NCBI GenBank assembly: GCA_021713295.1 | Contig: JAKJJU010000021.1 | Location: 1-48,973, forward strand | DNA length: 48,973 nucleotides | Direction: 5' to 3' | Source: Thiotrichales bacterium 19S3-11 | GTDB taxonomy: Bacteria; Pseudomonadota; Gammaproteobacteria; Francisellales; Francisellaceae | In this document: in pieces, positions 8,658-17,686 of the stretch | How positions within the stretch are numbered: the stretch's first letter is position 1 | How the letters are laid out: every line of letters begins with the position of its first letter | Program-made: the position numbers and the translations under genes | Notes under the pieces: generated by a model | What the model saw: only the letters and a program-made list of their open reading frames with translations | What the model was told of the DNA's origin: nothing | Database searches by the model: none

Positions 8658-10430
8658 TTAATGCGTCATGTTAGTTACTTTTCCAACTACAATTCTATTT
8701 CGATAACGTCCATATATTTTAATTTTTGTTTGTTCGTTACTAAAGTAATATTCAAACTGCTTTAACTTTGAACGATCCATAAAAACAAGAATATCCTTAC
8801 TAGTAAACCACAACTTGACGAAATCTTTTTCACCAATAAGATAGTTTGGCCAATTACCATGATGTGTTTTTTGATACTGCTTAATTCCAAAATAAAATTC
8901 ACGCGCCCAATTATCAAATTCATATTGATTCGTTTCTTTCCATGGATAAACAATATATATATTCTGCTTTAATAATAACGGCAAGTCTTCCCAATAATTT
9001 TCATATGAAACAAAAATCGTATCGCTATTAGTATAGGGTTTAATCTGTTGAACTAGAGGTAACGACGTTTTTTGATCAAAAACAGGTACTACCGTTAGTA
9101 TCGATATATTTAAAATAACCATAGCACAAAAGATCAAATAAATCGCTTGTTTAAGCTTGTTTTTATAAGTAAAGAAGAAACTTAAAAATATAGCGATTGC
9201 TCCAATAGCCGCTGGAATGAAACTGATATAAAGTAATTTTGATGAAAATTTATCCTGTATTAAAGGATATAGTAATGCTCCAAGCGCGGCCACTAGAAAA
9301 ATCATACTAGCAAAAGCATGCATTAATTTGGTGCTTTTACTAATAATTGTCTCTCTAGCTATTGCATTTAAAGATATAGCCATTAGTAATGCCAACGGTC
9401 CAGTAATTGGTAGAATATAGCCAACAATTTTAGAACTTGGAATACTAAAAAATATAAAAATTAATACAACCCATAGTTGAATCAAGACCGTTTTATCCTC
9501 TTGATTGCGTTTTATCCACATTGATTTTAAACCAGGTAATAATCGATGTAGTAATATCACACTAAATGGCAAAAATGCGGCTAAAACGATGGCAAAATAA
9601 AACCATGGTCCCAGTTGATTATTAAAGCCTGTCCCAACGAAGCGATGTACTTGCTGATAGTAAAAGAAATAATATAAGAAGTCAGGATTTTCCTTTTGTA
9701 CTAAGATAAGCCACGGCATAACAATGACTAAAAATATGAAAATACCTGTTGGCAAATACATTTTTAATAGCTCTCGCCAACGATTACACCACATTATCCA
9801 AATGAAAATAACCATTGCTGGAAATACAACACCCATTAGACCTTTGGTTAGAAAAGCTAAACCTGCAATACTATAGAACAAATACATTAAAAGACGGCGT
9901 TTATAGGAAGGATATGGCATTTGTAATGCGCATAAAAAAAAGAAAAATGAGATCCATAGTAAATTTGCTACAATTAGATCCATATTCGCATAATGTGCAG
10001 CAAAAAAGTAAAGAATACTTACAGAGAGAATGACACTTGCCATTATTGCAATACTTCTTGAATAAAGTACTCTTGCAAACCCATAAAGCGATAAACACCC
10101 TATCATACCAAATAATGCTTGTGGTAAGCGAATTGCCCATGGGTTTATCCCAAAAAACTTCATCGACGCAGCTTCCATCCAATAATAAAAAATTGGCTTA
10201 TCTAAAAAAGGTACTCCATTAATCATTGGTGTAACCCAATTACCAGAAGTTAACATTTCTCTGGCAATTTCAGGATAACGTCCTTCATCAGGGATACTTA
10301 AGTGGCGTGATCCCAGCATAAATAAAAAATAAACTAAATACCAAAGACCTAAAATCAGTACATCTATTTGCCAGGAAGGCATTTTTTTTGCACTTGAGCC
10401 TAGATTATATTGTGATTTAGTGTCAATCAT
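8658..10430 (-). CDS. ArnT/FlmK-like polyprenyl-phosphate-sugar:lipid A glycosyltransferase
   Basis: A 590-residue integral membrane protein of the PMT/ArnT (GT83) superfamily. It has the first periplasmic-loop motif DEGRYPEIAREMLTSGNWV and then NGVPFLDKPIFYYW, followed by about a dozen membrane helices and a soluble C-terminal domain. The family transfers an amino sugar from undecaprenyl phosphate to lipid A at the periplasmic face of the inner membrane. In Francisella the homologue FlmK adds galactosamine. A NaxD-type deacetylase lies divergently, with only 39 bp between the starts, which supports FlmK-like over ArnT-like chemistry. The ATG has AGGA 8 bp upstream. Confidence 0.85.
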   Translation of the reverse strand: MIDTKSQYNLGSSAKKMPSWQIDVLILGLWYLVYFLFMLGSRHLSIPDEGRYPEIAREMLTSGNWVTPMINGVPFLDKPIFYYWMEAASMKFFGINPWAIRLPQALFGMIGCLSLYGFARVLYSRSIAIMASVILSVSILYFFAAHYANMDLIVANLLWISFFFFLCALQMPYPSYKRRLLMYLFYSIAGLAFLTKGLMGVVFPAMVIFIWIMWCNRWRELLKMYLPTGIFIFLVIVMPWLILVQKENPDFLYYFFYYQQVHRFVGTGFNNQLGPWFYFAIVLAAFLPFSVILLHRLLPGLKSMWIKRNQEDKTVLIQLWVVLIFIFFSIPSSKIVGYILPITGPLALLMAISLNAIARETIISKSTKLMHAFASMIFLVAALGALLYPLIQDKFSSKLLYISFIPAAIGAIAIFLSFFFTYKNKLKQAIYLIFCAMVILNISILTVVPVFDQKTSLPLVQQIKPYTNSDTIFVSYENYWEDLPLLLKQNIYIVYPWKETNQYEFDNWAREFYFGIKQYQKTHHGNWPNYLIGEKDFVKLWFTSKDILVFMDRSKLKQFEYYFSNEQTKIKIYGRYRNRIVVGKVTNMTH

Positions 10431-10469
10431 TTACAATTTCCTAAAGTATACATTGATTAAGTCACCACT

Positions 10470-11327
10470 ATGGTATCAAAGAGCTTTTCACAAGAACATC
10501 AAAAATCTACAAACAATAAAACAGTATGTAAATCTATCATCATTTGTGCAGATGATTTTGGACAAAGCCAGCCGATCTCTGAAGGAATTTTTGAACTACT
10601 TCAATTACAACGCATTAATGCAACAAGCTGCTTAACCAATACAAATAATTTTAAATCAGCTGCACGGCTTCTAGGGCAGCTAAAGCAGACCTTTATTGGC
10701 TTACATTTAAATTTAACAGAAGGTAGCCCCCTAACGAAAGCAGGGGGTTTACATAATTATAATCAATTTATCTCTCTGAATAAGCTTTTAATAAAATCGC
10801 AACTTAGACTACTAAAACCTCAAGTAATCTACCAAGAACTTAAGGCACAGTTGGATCAATTTATTCATACCTTTGGCCACATGCCTTATTTTTTAGATGG
10901 ACACCAACACATTCATCACCTTCCCATTATTCGAGATGTTATCTTAACGCTTTATAAAGAATATCATTTAAATAAAAACCATACGTTTATCCGTAGTGTT
11001 AAATTACAAGTTGATCAATTTAGCCTTAAGTCGCTTATTATCAAATACACAGGAGCTCAACGATTTGCAAAATTACTGAAACAACAGCATATACCCCATA
11101 ATTTATCCTTTGGTGGCATTTATAATTTTAATCCAAAGGATTTTCAAGAGAGCTTTAAACATACACTTGCAAATATTACCGATAATGGATTAATCATGTG
11201 CCATCCAGGATATAAAGCAACGGATGATAGTTTAAATCAATCTCGTGAAGTCGAACTTAATTATTTTAAAAGCGATGACTATATAGAGACTCTCAAACAA
11301 TATAACTTATTGCTTAAACAACCATAG
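10470..11327 (+). CDS. YdjC/ChbG-family polysaccharide deacetylase (NaxD-like)
   Basis: A 285-residue protein of the YdjC fold (carbohydrate deacetylase). It shows ICADDFGQ (D28, D29), the metal-site block GLHLNLTEGSPL, and DGHQHIHHLP with clustered histidines. The family removes N-acetyl groups from sugars. In Francisella, NaxD deacetylates undecaprenyl-phosphate N-acetylgalactosamine before FlmK moves galactosamine to lipid A. The FlmK-like gene is its divergent neighbour, so the same two-step pathway is likely. The ATG lacks a clear Shine-Dalgarno sequence. The first about 18 residues are not conserved-looking and the real start may differ. ChbG or HpnK activity is the alternative. Confidence 0.85.
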   Translation: MVSKSFSQEHQKSTNNKTVCKSIIICADDFGQSQPISEGIFELLQLQRINATSCLTNTNNFKSAARLLGQLKQTFIGLHLNLTEGSPLTKAGGLHNYNQFISLNKLLIKSQLRLLKPQVIYQELKAQLDQFIHTFGHMPYFLDGHQHIHHLPIIRDVILTLYKEYHLNKNHTFIRSVKLQVDQFSLKSLIIKYTGAQRFAKLLKQQHIPHNLSFGGIYNFNPKDFQESFKHTLANITDNGLIMCHPGYKATDDSLNQSREVELNYFKSDDYIETLKQYNLLLKQP

Positions 11328-11332
11328 AAATA

Positions 11333-11746
11333 CTATTGATCATTTTCACGGATATCCGCTTTTTTTATCAATGTTTCATATAGAATATATGAGATAATAA
11401 CCATCAATGAAGAAACTGAATAAAGCAATAACTCACTTACCGTTGATGGTGGATTAAGAAAATCAAATACCATCATACCCATATAAATTAACATATTGAT
11501 TAATAAGATAGTTCTTGAAAGTAATCGTAATTGTAGTGTTATCAATGAGGTTAAAGAAATTAATGCTGCACATAATATACTAACATCGGTTGCAATTAAA
11601 AAAGCTTTCACAACACCCACATAGCCATCTATATCATGTATATTGACAATTAACCAGCCACCATAAATATAACAAATAACAATTTGTAAACCTAAATAAC
11701 AACCAAATAACAATATGGTCGATTTTTTATAAAACGATAGTGACAT
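11333..11746 (-). CDS. small four-helix membrane protein, unknown
   Basis: A 137-residue hydrophobic protein with four predicted membrane helices (about residues 9-31, 44-70, 76-95 and 104-128) and a charged C-terminal tail. No family was recognised. The start has a good AAGGTGAG ribosome-binding site. It is convergent with the deacetylase gene, only 5 bp apart. A 105-bp gap separates it from the metallophore operon upstream, so membership of that operon is possible but unproven. Confidence 0.6.
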   Translation of the reverse strand: MSLSFYKKSTILLFGCYLGLQIVICYIYGGWLIVNIHDIDGYVGVVKAFLIATDVSILCAALISLTSLITLQLRLLSRTILLINMLIYMGMMVFDFLNPPSTVSELLLYSVSSLMVIISYILYETLIKKADIRENDQ

Positions 11747-11851
11747 AAAACGCTCACCTTTTGTTAATTTAGTTACTTAACCCACCAAAAAAAGATTGGA
11801 GTCATAATAATACATCATTACACCAATAAAAGCTAATTTTTTGATATTAAT

Positions 11852-12724
11852 TTAAGTTAATTCAAGCAAATTTTTTATTTCATTCTGATTAGTATCAACT
11901 AATTTGGCAGCACCATGAATTTGATAGAACAATGAAAGAGGGAAATACAACCATTGCGATTTTTTATACTCAGAAAATGTACTTTGAAACCATTGATTTA
12001 AGCTAATAATACTAGCTGACACACCGAGGCGTTCGTTCTCAGTTATTGCTGAAATACAGTAATACGAAATCAATGGATACAGTAAATTTTTGTAAGAGTA
12101 GATCCTTTGTAATAATTCACATTGATCCATACTAGTTACTTGCTTAACTAGCTCCAAAGACATGGTTTCCACCTGTTGAACTGCCTCAGAAAATTTCTTT
12201 AGCTGACCAATATCACAATCATAATACTCACTCGAAACTGGATTAATACCTGAGCAATTTAATGCGTTATTTAAATTGTGTTTTCGATTAATTAATTGAT
12301 CAACTTGTTGGGTTAAATAATCAAAATGATTATCATCATAAATATCCGCTGATAATTCAATATCAAAAACACTTTGATAAAACATTAAACCAATTTTAAT
12401 TGGCGCAAAGAATGTTTTAATCGCAAAGTTATCTTCATAGGCAACAGCTAAATGATAACGCTCACTGATTTGTTCATACAATGCTGCTATATACAGTGAA
12501 TAGCTTTTTGGTATATCGTAGTCATCTATGCTTAATTCAGATAAATAGAGTTTAACAACTTCATCTAGCGTTGGTGCATTGATTGTTTGCTGACTTTGTT
12601 TTTGATATTTCACTAATTGATCACTCGATATGACTAAACCAATTTGTAGAAGATATTCAAAAGCATCTTCAATGGATTGATTTTCTATTGCTTGAGAGAC
12701 TTTGATAATATAACGTTCGAGCAT
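11852..12724 (-). CDS. unrecognised helical protein at the end of the metallophore operon
   Basis: A 290-residue soluble, probably all-helical protein with no signal peptide, no Rossmann GxGxxG and no family motif that I recognise. The start at 12724 (MLERYIIKVSQAIE) is chosen because AAGAGAGG lies 6 bp upstream. An ATG 42 bp further upstream has none. It is the last gene of a seven-gene set for an opine-type metallophore and its FecBCDE-like uptake. It might make the amine substrate of the opine dehydrogenase, or release the metal after uptake. It has none of the features of nicotianamine synthase. The function is unknown and the gene is worth structure prediction. Confidence 0.6.
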   Translation of the reverse strand: MLERYIIKVSQAIENQSIEDAFEYLLQIGLVISSDQLVKYQKQSQQTINAPTLDEVVKLYLSELSIDDYDIPKSYSLYIAALYEQISERYHLAVAYEDNFAIKTFFAPIKIGLMFYQSVFDIELSADIYDDNHFDYLTQQVDQLINRKHNLNNALNCSGINPVSSEYYDCDIGQLKKFSEAVQQVETMSLELVKQVTSMDQCELLQRIYSYKNLLYPLISYYCISAITENERLGVSASIISLNQWFQSTFSEYKKSQWLYFPLSLFYQIHGAAKLVDTNQNEIKNLLELT

Positions 12725-12826
12725 CCTTGACCTCTCTTTATGATTAATTCCATAATCACTTATCATCTAGTTTAGAATATTTTTTGATAAAATGCTTTAG
12801 TTAATTATCATTTTTTTATCTATAAG

Positions 12827-13591
12827 TTACAGTACAATATAATCTCTTTTACCTTGACCACAACATAAAAACTCAGAGTCCACATCAAAAAGTTGTTGAA
12901 TAGATTGTCTATGAATAACTTCTTGTGTGTAGCCGGAAATTACAACTTCACCTGATTTTAAGCCAATAACATAGTCACTAATTTGATAAACTTGGTTAAT
13001 ATCATGTAATACCATAATAATGGTTTTGTTATACTTTTGATTTAAATTTTTTAACAAATCCAATAGCTGATTTTGATGAGCAATATCTAAATAGGTTGTC
13101 GGTTCATCTAATAGTAAAACTTCTGTATCCTGTGCAAGTATCATAGCTAGCCATACCCGTTGCTGCTGGCCACCTGACAAGCTAGAAAATGATTTTGCTG
13201 ATAATGCGATTAAATCTGTTTCTTCTAAGGCAAAATCAATTTTTTCTATATCCTTTTTCAAATTACGTTTAAATAAACCTTGATAGGGATGGCGTCCTAG
13301 CTCAACAACTTCTCTGACAGTTAAACCTTCAGGTGCTTGAGCTTTTTGAGGTAGAAAACCTACTAACTGGGCTAATTTTTTGCGCTTAATCGATTGGATA
13401 TGCTGATCATAAATCAATATCTCTCCTGAGTTGTGCTTTAATATGCCAGCAATCTGCTTTAAAAGCGTTGATTTGCCACTGCCATTAGTACCTATAATTG
13501 ATGTAATCATACCAAAAGGAAATTGAAGGCTAACATCCTTTAAAACATTTTTTTTACTATAGCCTGCGGATAACTTCTTAACTTCAATCAT
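12827..13591 (-). CDS. ABC transporter ATP-binding protein, iron-siderophore type (FecE/FhuC-like)
   Basis: A 254-residue ATPase with Walker A GTNGSGKST (34-42), the Q-loop in LVGFLPQKAQAP, signature LSGGQQQR, Walker B VLLLDEPT and switch histidine VLHDINQ. The closest class is FecE/FhuC/BtuD, which powers import of iron-siderophore complexes across the inner membrane. The ATG at 13591 overlaps the upstream permease stop (ATGA), indicating translational coupling. A longer frame would need a TTG. It works with the two permeases encoded just upstream. Confidence 0.93.
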   Translation of the reverse strand: MIEVKKLSAGYSKKNVLKDVSLQFPFGMITSIIGTNGSGKSTLLKQIAGILKHNSGEILIYDQHIQSIKRKKLAQLVGFLPQKAQAPEGLTVREVVELGRHPYQGLFKRNLKKDIEKIDFALEETDLIALSAKSFSSLSGGQQQRVWLAMILAQDTEVLLLDEPTTYLDIAHQNQLLDLLKNLNQKYNKTIIMVLHDINQVYQISDYVIGLKSGEVVISGYTQEVIHRQSIQQLFDVDSEFLCCGQGKRDYIVL

Positions 13592-14556
13592 TTTCTTAAC
13601 AACCAAATAAAATAGGGAGTACCAATAATTGTCGTAATCAAACCAGCTGGAATTTCAACCGGATTAAATACAACTGCATTTAACATATCTGCAAATACAA
13701 CCAATATTGCACCTAATAAAACAGCATAAATTATAAGCCAATGCCTATGATTTTTTGCTAATAAATAAGCCATATTAGGTGCAATCAAACCAACAAAACC
13801 TAAATTACCCGCTCCCATTATTGCAGTTGCTGTAGCAAAAACACTTAAACTTAATACCAACATACGTAAACGATCAATCGCTAAACCGATACTTTTTGCC
13901 GTTAACTCATCCAACCATAATAGGTTAATTTTTTGACTCAACATTATAGCACATAGCATAATAATGCCAGTTAAGGGCATTAAATAAATTAATACCTGCC
14001 AATTTGCATGATACGTTGATCCTGACATAAAGCTTAATAATGCCGTCATCTCAGGCGGCATATTAACTGCGAATAACTGCAATAACGCCTTAGCAAAAAC
14101 AGCAATACCGCTACCAACTAAGACCAATTCTAAAATAGCAACTTTTGCATTTTTTCGAGCTAAATTCCACGTTAGTATAATTGCTAAAGATGCGCCCAAT
14201 AAAGCAAATAGATAGTAAATTTCAAAACAGTAACTAATACCAATTACACTTGCGATAAATACCATCAATATAGCACTTGAGGTTAACCCTAAAATTTCAG
14301 GTGAGGCCATCTGATTTTTTAATGTTGCTTGAAGTAGACTACCGGCAATGGCAAATAAAAAACCGCAGCAAACATCTAATATAACCCTAGGTAAAATAAA
14401 TTCATTTAATACAAATAATCGCATACTGACTGGTTGTTGTAACAGACTAATAAATAGCCAAAAAACAATTAGCATGACTAAAGCTAAAACCAATAGTAAA
14501 AGCCTATTAACGTTATTTAATTTCTCGCTATAGTAAACTACAAATTGATTACTCAT
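13588..14556 (-). CDS. FecCD-family siderophore ABC permease (second subunit)
   Basis: A 322-residue membrane protein of the FecCD/BtuC family with about nine to ten helices. It shows the family blocks LPRVILDVCCGFLFAIAGSL, GNLGFVGLIAPNMAYLLA and AGLITTIIGTPYFIWLL. It pairs with the adjacent permease to form the transmembrane channel for a ferric-siderophore importer. Ten bases separate it from the permease upstream, and its stop overlaps the ATPase start. It is FecD-like by position. Confidence 0.92.
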   Translation of the reverse strand: MSNQFVVYYSEKLNNVNRLLLLVLALVMLIVFWLFISLLQQPVSMRLFVLNEFILPRVILDVCCGFLFAIAGSLLQATLKNQMASPEILGLTSSAILMVFIASVIGISYCFEIYYLFALLGASLAIILTWNLARKNAKVAILELVLVGSGIAVFAKALLQLFAVNMPPEMTALLSFMSGSTYHANWQVLIYLMPLTGIIMLCAIMLSQKINLLWLDELTAKSIGLAIDRLRMLVLSLSVFATATAIMGAGNLGFVGLIAPNMAYLLAKNHRHWLIIYAVLLGAILVVFADMLNAVVFNPVEIPAGLITTIIGTPYFIWLLRK

Positions 14557-14566
14557 CTAAGTGATA

Positions 14567-15583
14567 CTAACTCTCTTTTTTATTAACTCTAATTAAAAAT
14601 ATAAATAATGGTGCTGCAATAATACCGATAATAATACCAATAGGAATTTCATTATCACTGTAGAAATATCGAATAATACTATCCGCTATAACCATTAATA
14701 ATGCACCAAAAATTAAGGATAAAATAAAGCGTTTTTTTAGGTCATAAACCCCCATTAGGCGCAATGCTTGCGGTACAACCAAACCAAATAAAAAAATTGG
14801 TCCGATCAAACTTACTACAGCCACATTTAACCAAACGGCTATCACTAACACTATACTTTTTAACGCGATTACATTTTCACCTAAACTTTTCTGAAGAGCG
14901 TCACTTAAAGCAAATAGCTTTAGTTTCGGTAATAACAATAAAATAAATATCACTGGAAATAACAAACTAACTAGTAATATTTGATAGGTCTCTTTCGTAA
15001 CAGACATCAAAGATCCATTTAAATTAAATAACAATGACTGCGCTTTTTCAGGAAACAATAAGATTAATAAATGCGATAATGCATAAAAAAGCGTATTAAT
15101 TGCAATGCCTGAAAGAATAAGTTTTGACTGACTAAAAGATCGGCTAAAAGCTAACAATACAATTAAACTAGCCGTGATTAAGCCACCAACTAGAGAAAAA
15201 CAAAAATAGCTAACTCCTGAAATAGCAGGGAAAAACAACAATAAAATGACATCCGTTAATGCAACACCTTGGCTAATGCCTAGTAAACTTGGGCATGCTA
15301 AATCATTTTTAGTGACTGCCTGTATGAGCAAACCACTAACTGCAAGTACACTACCAGAGATAATTGCAACGATGACCCTTGGAAAATGATTGTGCCACAA
15401 TATGATAGACTCAACCAAATTTAATGATATGAACGACTTGTTTGAAAAAATATTCCCTAATGCATCAACTAAATGCGTTACAGGAATAATCACTGCACCT
15501 AAACTAAGCGAAAAAAAGGATACACCTAATAACAGTAGAAAACCGCTTACTCCAGTTAACCATTGACGGTTTAATTTGATCAT
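14567..15583 (-). CDS. FecCD-family siderophore ABC permease (first subunit)
   Basis: A 338-residue multi-helix permease of the FecCD/BtuC family. The motifs include NHFPRVIVAIISGSVLAVSG, the LLGISQGVALTDV loop and GPIFLFGLVVPQALRLMG near the coupling helix. It ends in IGIIIGIIAAPLFIFLI. It is FecC-like by order. It follows the EamA exporter gene by 23 bp and has a GAGGTGAG ribosome-binding site. With the next permease, the ATPase and the binding protein it makes a complete type II importer for a metal chelate. Confidence 0.92.
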   Translation of the reverse strand: MIKLNRQWLTGVSGFLLLLGVSFFSLSLGAVIIPVTHLVDALGNIFSNKSFISLNLVESIILWHNHFPRVIVAIISGSVLAVSGLLIQAVTKNDLACPSLLGISQGVALTDVILLLFFPAISGVSYFCFSLVGGLITASLIVLLAFSRSFSQSKLILSGIAINTLFYALSHLLILLFPEKAQSLLFNLNGSLMSVTKETYQILLVSLLFPVIFILLLLPKLKLFALSDALQKSLGENVIALKSIVLVIAVWLNVAVVSLIGPIFLFGLVVPQALRLMGVYDLKKRFILSLIFGALLMVIADSIIRYFYSDNEIPIGIIIGIIAAPLFIFLIRVNKKES

Positions 15584-15606
15584 CCGCTGTTACTCACCTC
15601 TAAAAT

Positions 15607-16473
15607 TCATTTTGGACTTAATAAAATAACAGCTACTAAAATTAATGCTAATGAGATAACTTGGCGTCTATTAAGCTGCTCTTTATAAATAAGGACCGAC
15701 AATACAACAATAACAAAGCTTCTTAATGAAAAAATTGGCATAACAATGCTAGCTGGGCCTGTATTAATTGCAATGGCAAGTAACGTTAAACCTAGTGCTG
15801 AAAACACACCGGTTAATAAGCCTAGAAAAAAACCTTTATAGGAAAACAAATCCGTTACAGCTTTTTGATTTTTAAATAAATTTGATTTAATTAATACCAT
15901 AAAAAAATATAATAATGCCATGAGATAGGCATAAGCTAATACGCGATGATTATTCATCCCCAATTCACTCGTAATTTTAAGCCCACCTTCACGCATAAAG
16001 ATAAAGACAATCCCTAATGTAACATAAACAAGCCATATTTTTTTTTCAATGGACATTTTTTCTTTCGGATTAAAACTAATTAGGGTTGCTCCAATTAAAA
16101 TCAAAATAATACCGATGACTTCACCGATGGTTAAATGCTCACCAAAGAAGCTAACTGATAAAATAATAATAATTACAAGGTTCAAATTAATTAAAGGTGC
16201 TGTTAGACTTGCGGGTCCATATCGATAGGCTTTCATTACCATGGTATTACCCATTACCGAACCTAATGATACCAAAGCCGATGCAATGATAACTGGCCAA
16301 TTAACCCCCCATGCTCCTTCATAAGTTAATACCAATGAAAAACCTAAGCCCCCCGATAAATATAGCCCCAAAAAAATGCTATCACGAGAGAACCTAAAAC
16401 TTGTAGCGACTTTAAACATAAAGCCTGCCATACCAAAGAATAATGCACTAAAAACTGCTGTGATAAACCACAT
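15607..16473 (-). CDS. EamA/DMT-family transporter, candidate metallophore exporter
   Basis: A 288-residue protein with ten predicted membrane helices in two EamA repeats (about residues 1-137 and 147-286). Typical motifs are GPASLTAPLINLNLVIIIIL and NTGPASIVMPIFSLRSFVIV, each followed by an E-x-L/R segment (FFGEHLTIGEVIGI, YKEQLNRRQVISL). It lies 5 bp after the opine dehydrogenase gene, so they are clearly in one operon. In Pseudomonas the pseudopaline cluster also pairs an opine dehydrogenase with an EamA exporter (CntI), so export of the opine product is the most economical role. It could also be a general metabolite exporter. Confidence 0.85.
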   Translation of the reverse strand: MWFITAVFSALFFGMAGFMFKVATSFRFSRDSIFLGLYLSGGLGFSLVLTYEGAWGVNWPVIIASALVSLGSVMGNTMVMKAYRYGPASLTAPLINLNLVIIIILSVSFFGEHLTIGEVIGIILILIGATLISFNPKEKMSIEKKIWLVYVTLGIVFIFMREGGLKITSELGMNNHRVLAYAYLMALLYFFMVLIKSNLFKNQKAVTDLFSYKGFFLGLLTGVFSALGLTLLAIAINTGPASIVMPIFSLRSFVIVVLSVLIYKEQLNRRQVISLALILVAVILLSPK

Positions 16474-16478
16474 ATTAA

Positions 16479-17657
16479 TTATGCCGCATTCGTTAACGTC
16501 ATTGAGTGGCTAATAAAGTTAACATAACTTTGCTGAGTTTTACCATATAATGCATACTCTTTAAGTATTTCTACGGATAAATGGTCAAGTTGCATGTTAT
16601 TTAATGAACGGCCTGTTTTCAAATAATCAACCCCATTTAATAATGACGCTAATTGAATTAAATTCTGCATCACTTCTGAGTGATAACCTGCCAGAATGCC
16701 TAAAGAGTACCAAGGCACTAAAACAAATGGAATATCCTGTGAAATATAACGCGCTTGTAAATTATCTGGGCATAACATTAATGTATTATGCGCTTTAGAA
16801 TTTTTGAAAAATGATTCAATGGAAGCAAAACGTGTTCCATAAAATTCTGCCATTAAGTCAAGATATGGACGCATTTTAAAGCCAAGTCGTTCGCCAATTA
16901 AACAACGGTCAATATCTAATTTTTCAATTAATGCAATCGTTGATTGAGAAATACCTTCTTTATAAAAATAAAAGGGCTTTTCACCTTTGCCAATTCTACC
17001 AGCATTTAATAGTGCATTGACTGGATGGCTTATACCACTTGTAATATTTAAACCTAACTCTAAGACACTATGACAAGGAATTAATTCAGATGGAAATATC
17101 CCCTTTAGATCACTACAAATGCTAGCGGTTAGGTCATAAGGTATCGTTGCCATTTCAATCTGATTTTTAGTTGCAACAATCTCAACATTAGCTTGATTAT
17201 CACTTCTGCAGGCATAGGGTAATGATGCAATATCACCCAGAATAATGTCACAATTTAAATGAAAGCGTTCAATTAAATTTAAATAACAAAGAGAGGAGAA
17301 GTTAGCTGCTAAGGTTAAAATTTTTTGATTGTTCTCTAAAAATGGTAAGATACGCATCATCATAGATTCATGTGCAAAGCTAGGCAAAACAATAAAAATA
17401 TACTCAACATCAGCAACACACTTAGCTAAATCTGTACTTGCTAAATGTAACTGTGCTGTTGAAGTTTTTGACTTATTTTTTAATCGAATCTTATAGCCAT
17501 TATTAATAATAGCTTGGATACCACCTAGGTGTGTTTTATCAGCAAATAAATTAACATGATGCCCTTTTAATGCAAGCTCAGCTGCCAATGCCTGCCCACC
17601 ATGTCCTGCACCAATAATAGCAATTCTTTTTACGCTATGATTAGATGTTACCTGCAT
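16479..17657 (-). CDS. opine dehydrogenase (NAD/NADP octopine/nopaline dehydrogenase family)
   Basis: A 392-residue enzyme. An N-terminal Rossmann domain with IIGAGHGGQALAAEL (G16-G21) binds NAD(P)H. The C-terminal octopine-dehydrogenase domain has NITSGISHPVNALLNAGRI, with N204 and H211 in the family's N...HP.L.N.G motif. The family joins an amino group to an alpha-keto acid and reduces the imine. CntM-type members complete staphylopine and pseudopaline metallophores. It sits between a FecB-like binding protein gene (29 bp upstream) and an EamA exporter gene, which points to metallophore synthesis. No nicotianamine synthase or histidine racemase is nearby, so the amine partner is unknown. 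AGGGG lies 7 bp before the ATG. Confidence 0.88.
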   Translation of the reverse strand: MQVTSNHSVKRIAIIGAGHGGQALAAELALKGHHVNLFADKTHLGGIQAIINNGYKIRLKNKSKTSTAQLHLASTDLAKCVADVEYIFIVLPSFAHESMMMRILPFLENNQKILTLAANFSSLCYLNLIERFHLNCDIILGDIASLPYACRSDNQANVEIVATKNQIEMATIPYDLTASICSDLKGIFPSELIPCHSVLELGLNITSGISHPVNALLNAGRIGKGEKPFYFYKEGISQSTIALIEKLDIDRCLIGERLGFKMRPYLDLMAEFYGTRFASIESFFKNSKAHNTLMLCPDNLQARYISQDIPFVLVPWYSLGILAGYHSEVMQNLIQLASLLNGVDYLKTGRSLNNMQLDHLSVEILKEYALYGKTQQSYVNFISHSMTLTNAA

Positions 17658-17686
17658 GATAGATCCCCTATGAATTAATTAATTAA

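Noticed and set aside
11852-12724. Nicotianamine synthase (CntL) as partner of the opine dehydrogenase
   Set aside because: The protein has no SAM-binding glycine motif and none of the CntL signature blocks; only its position fits.
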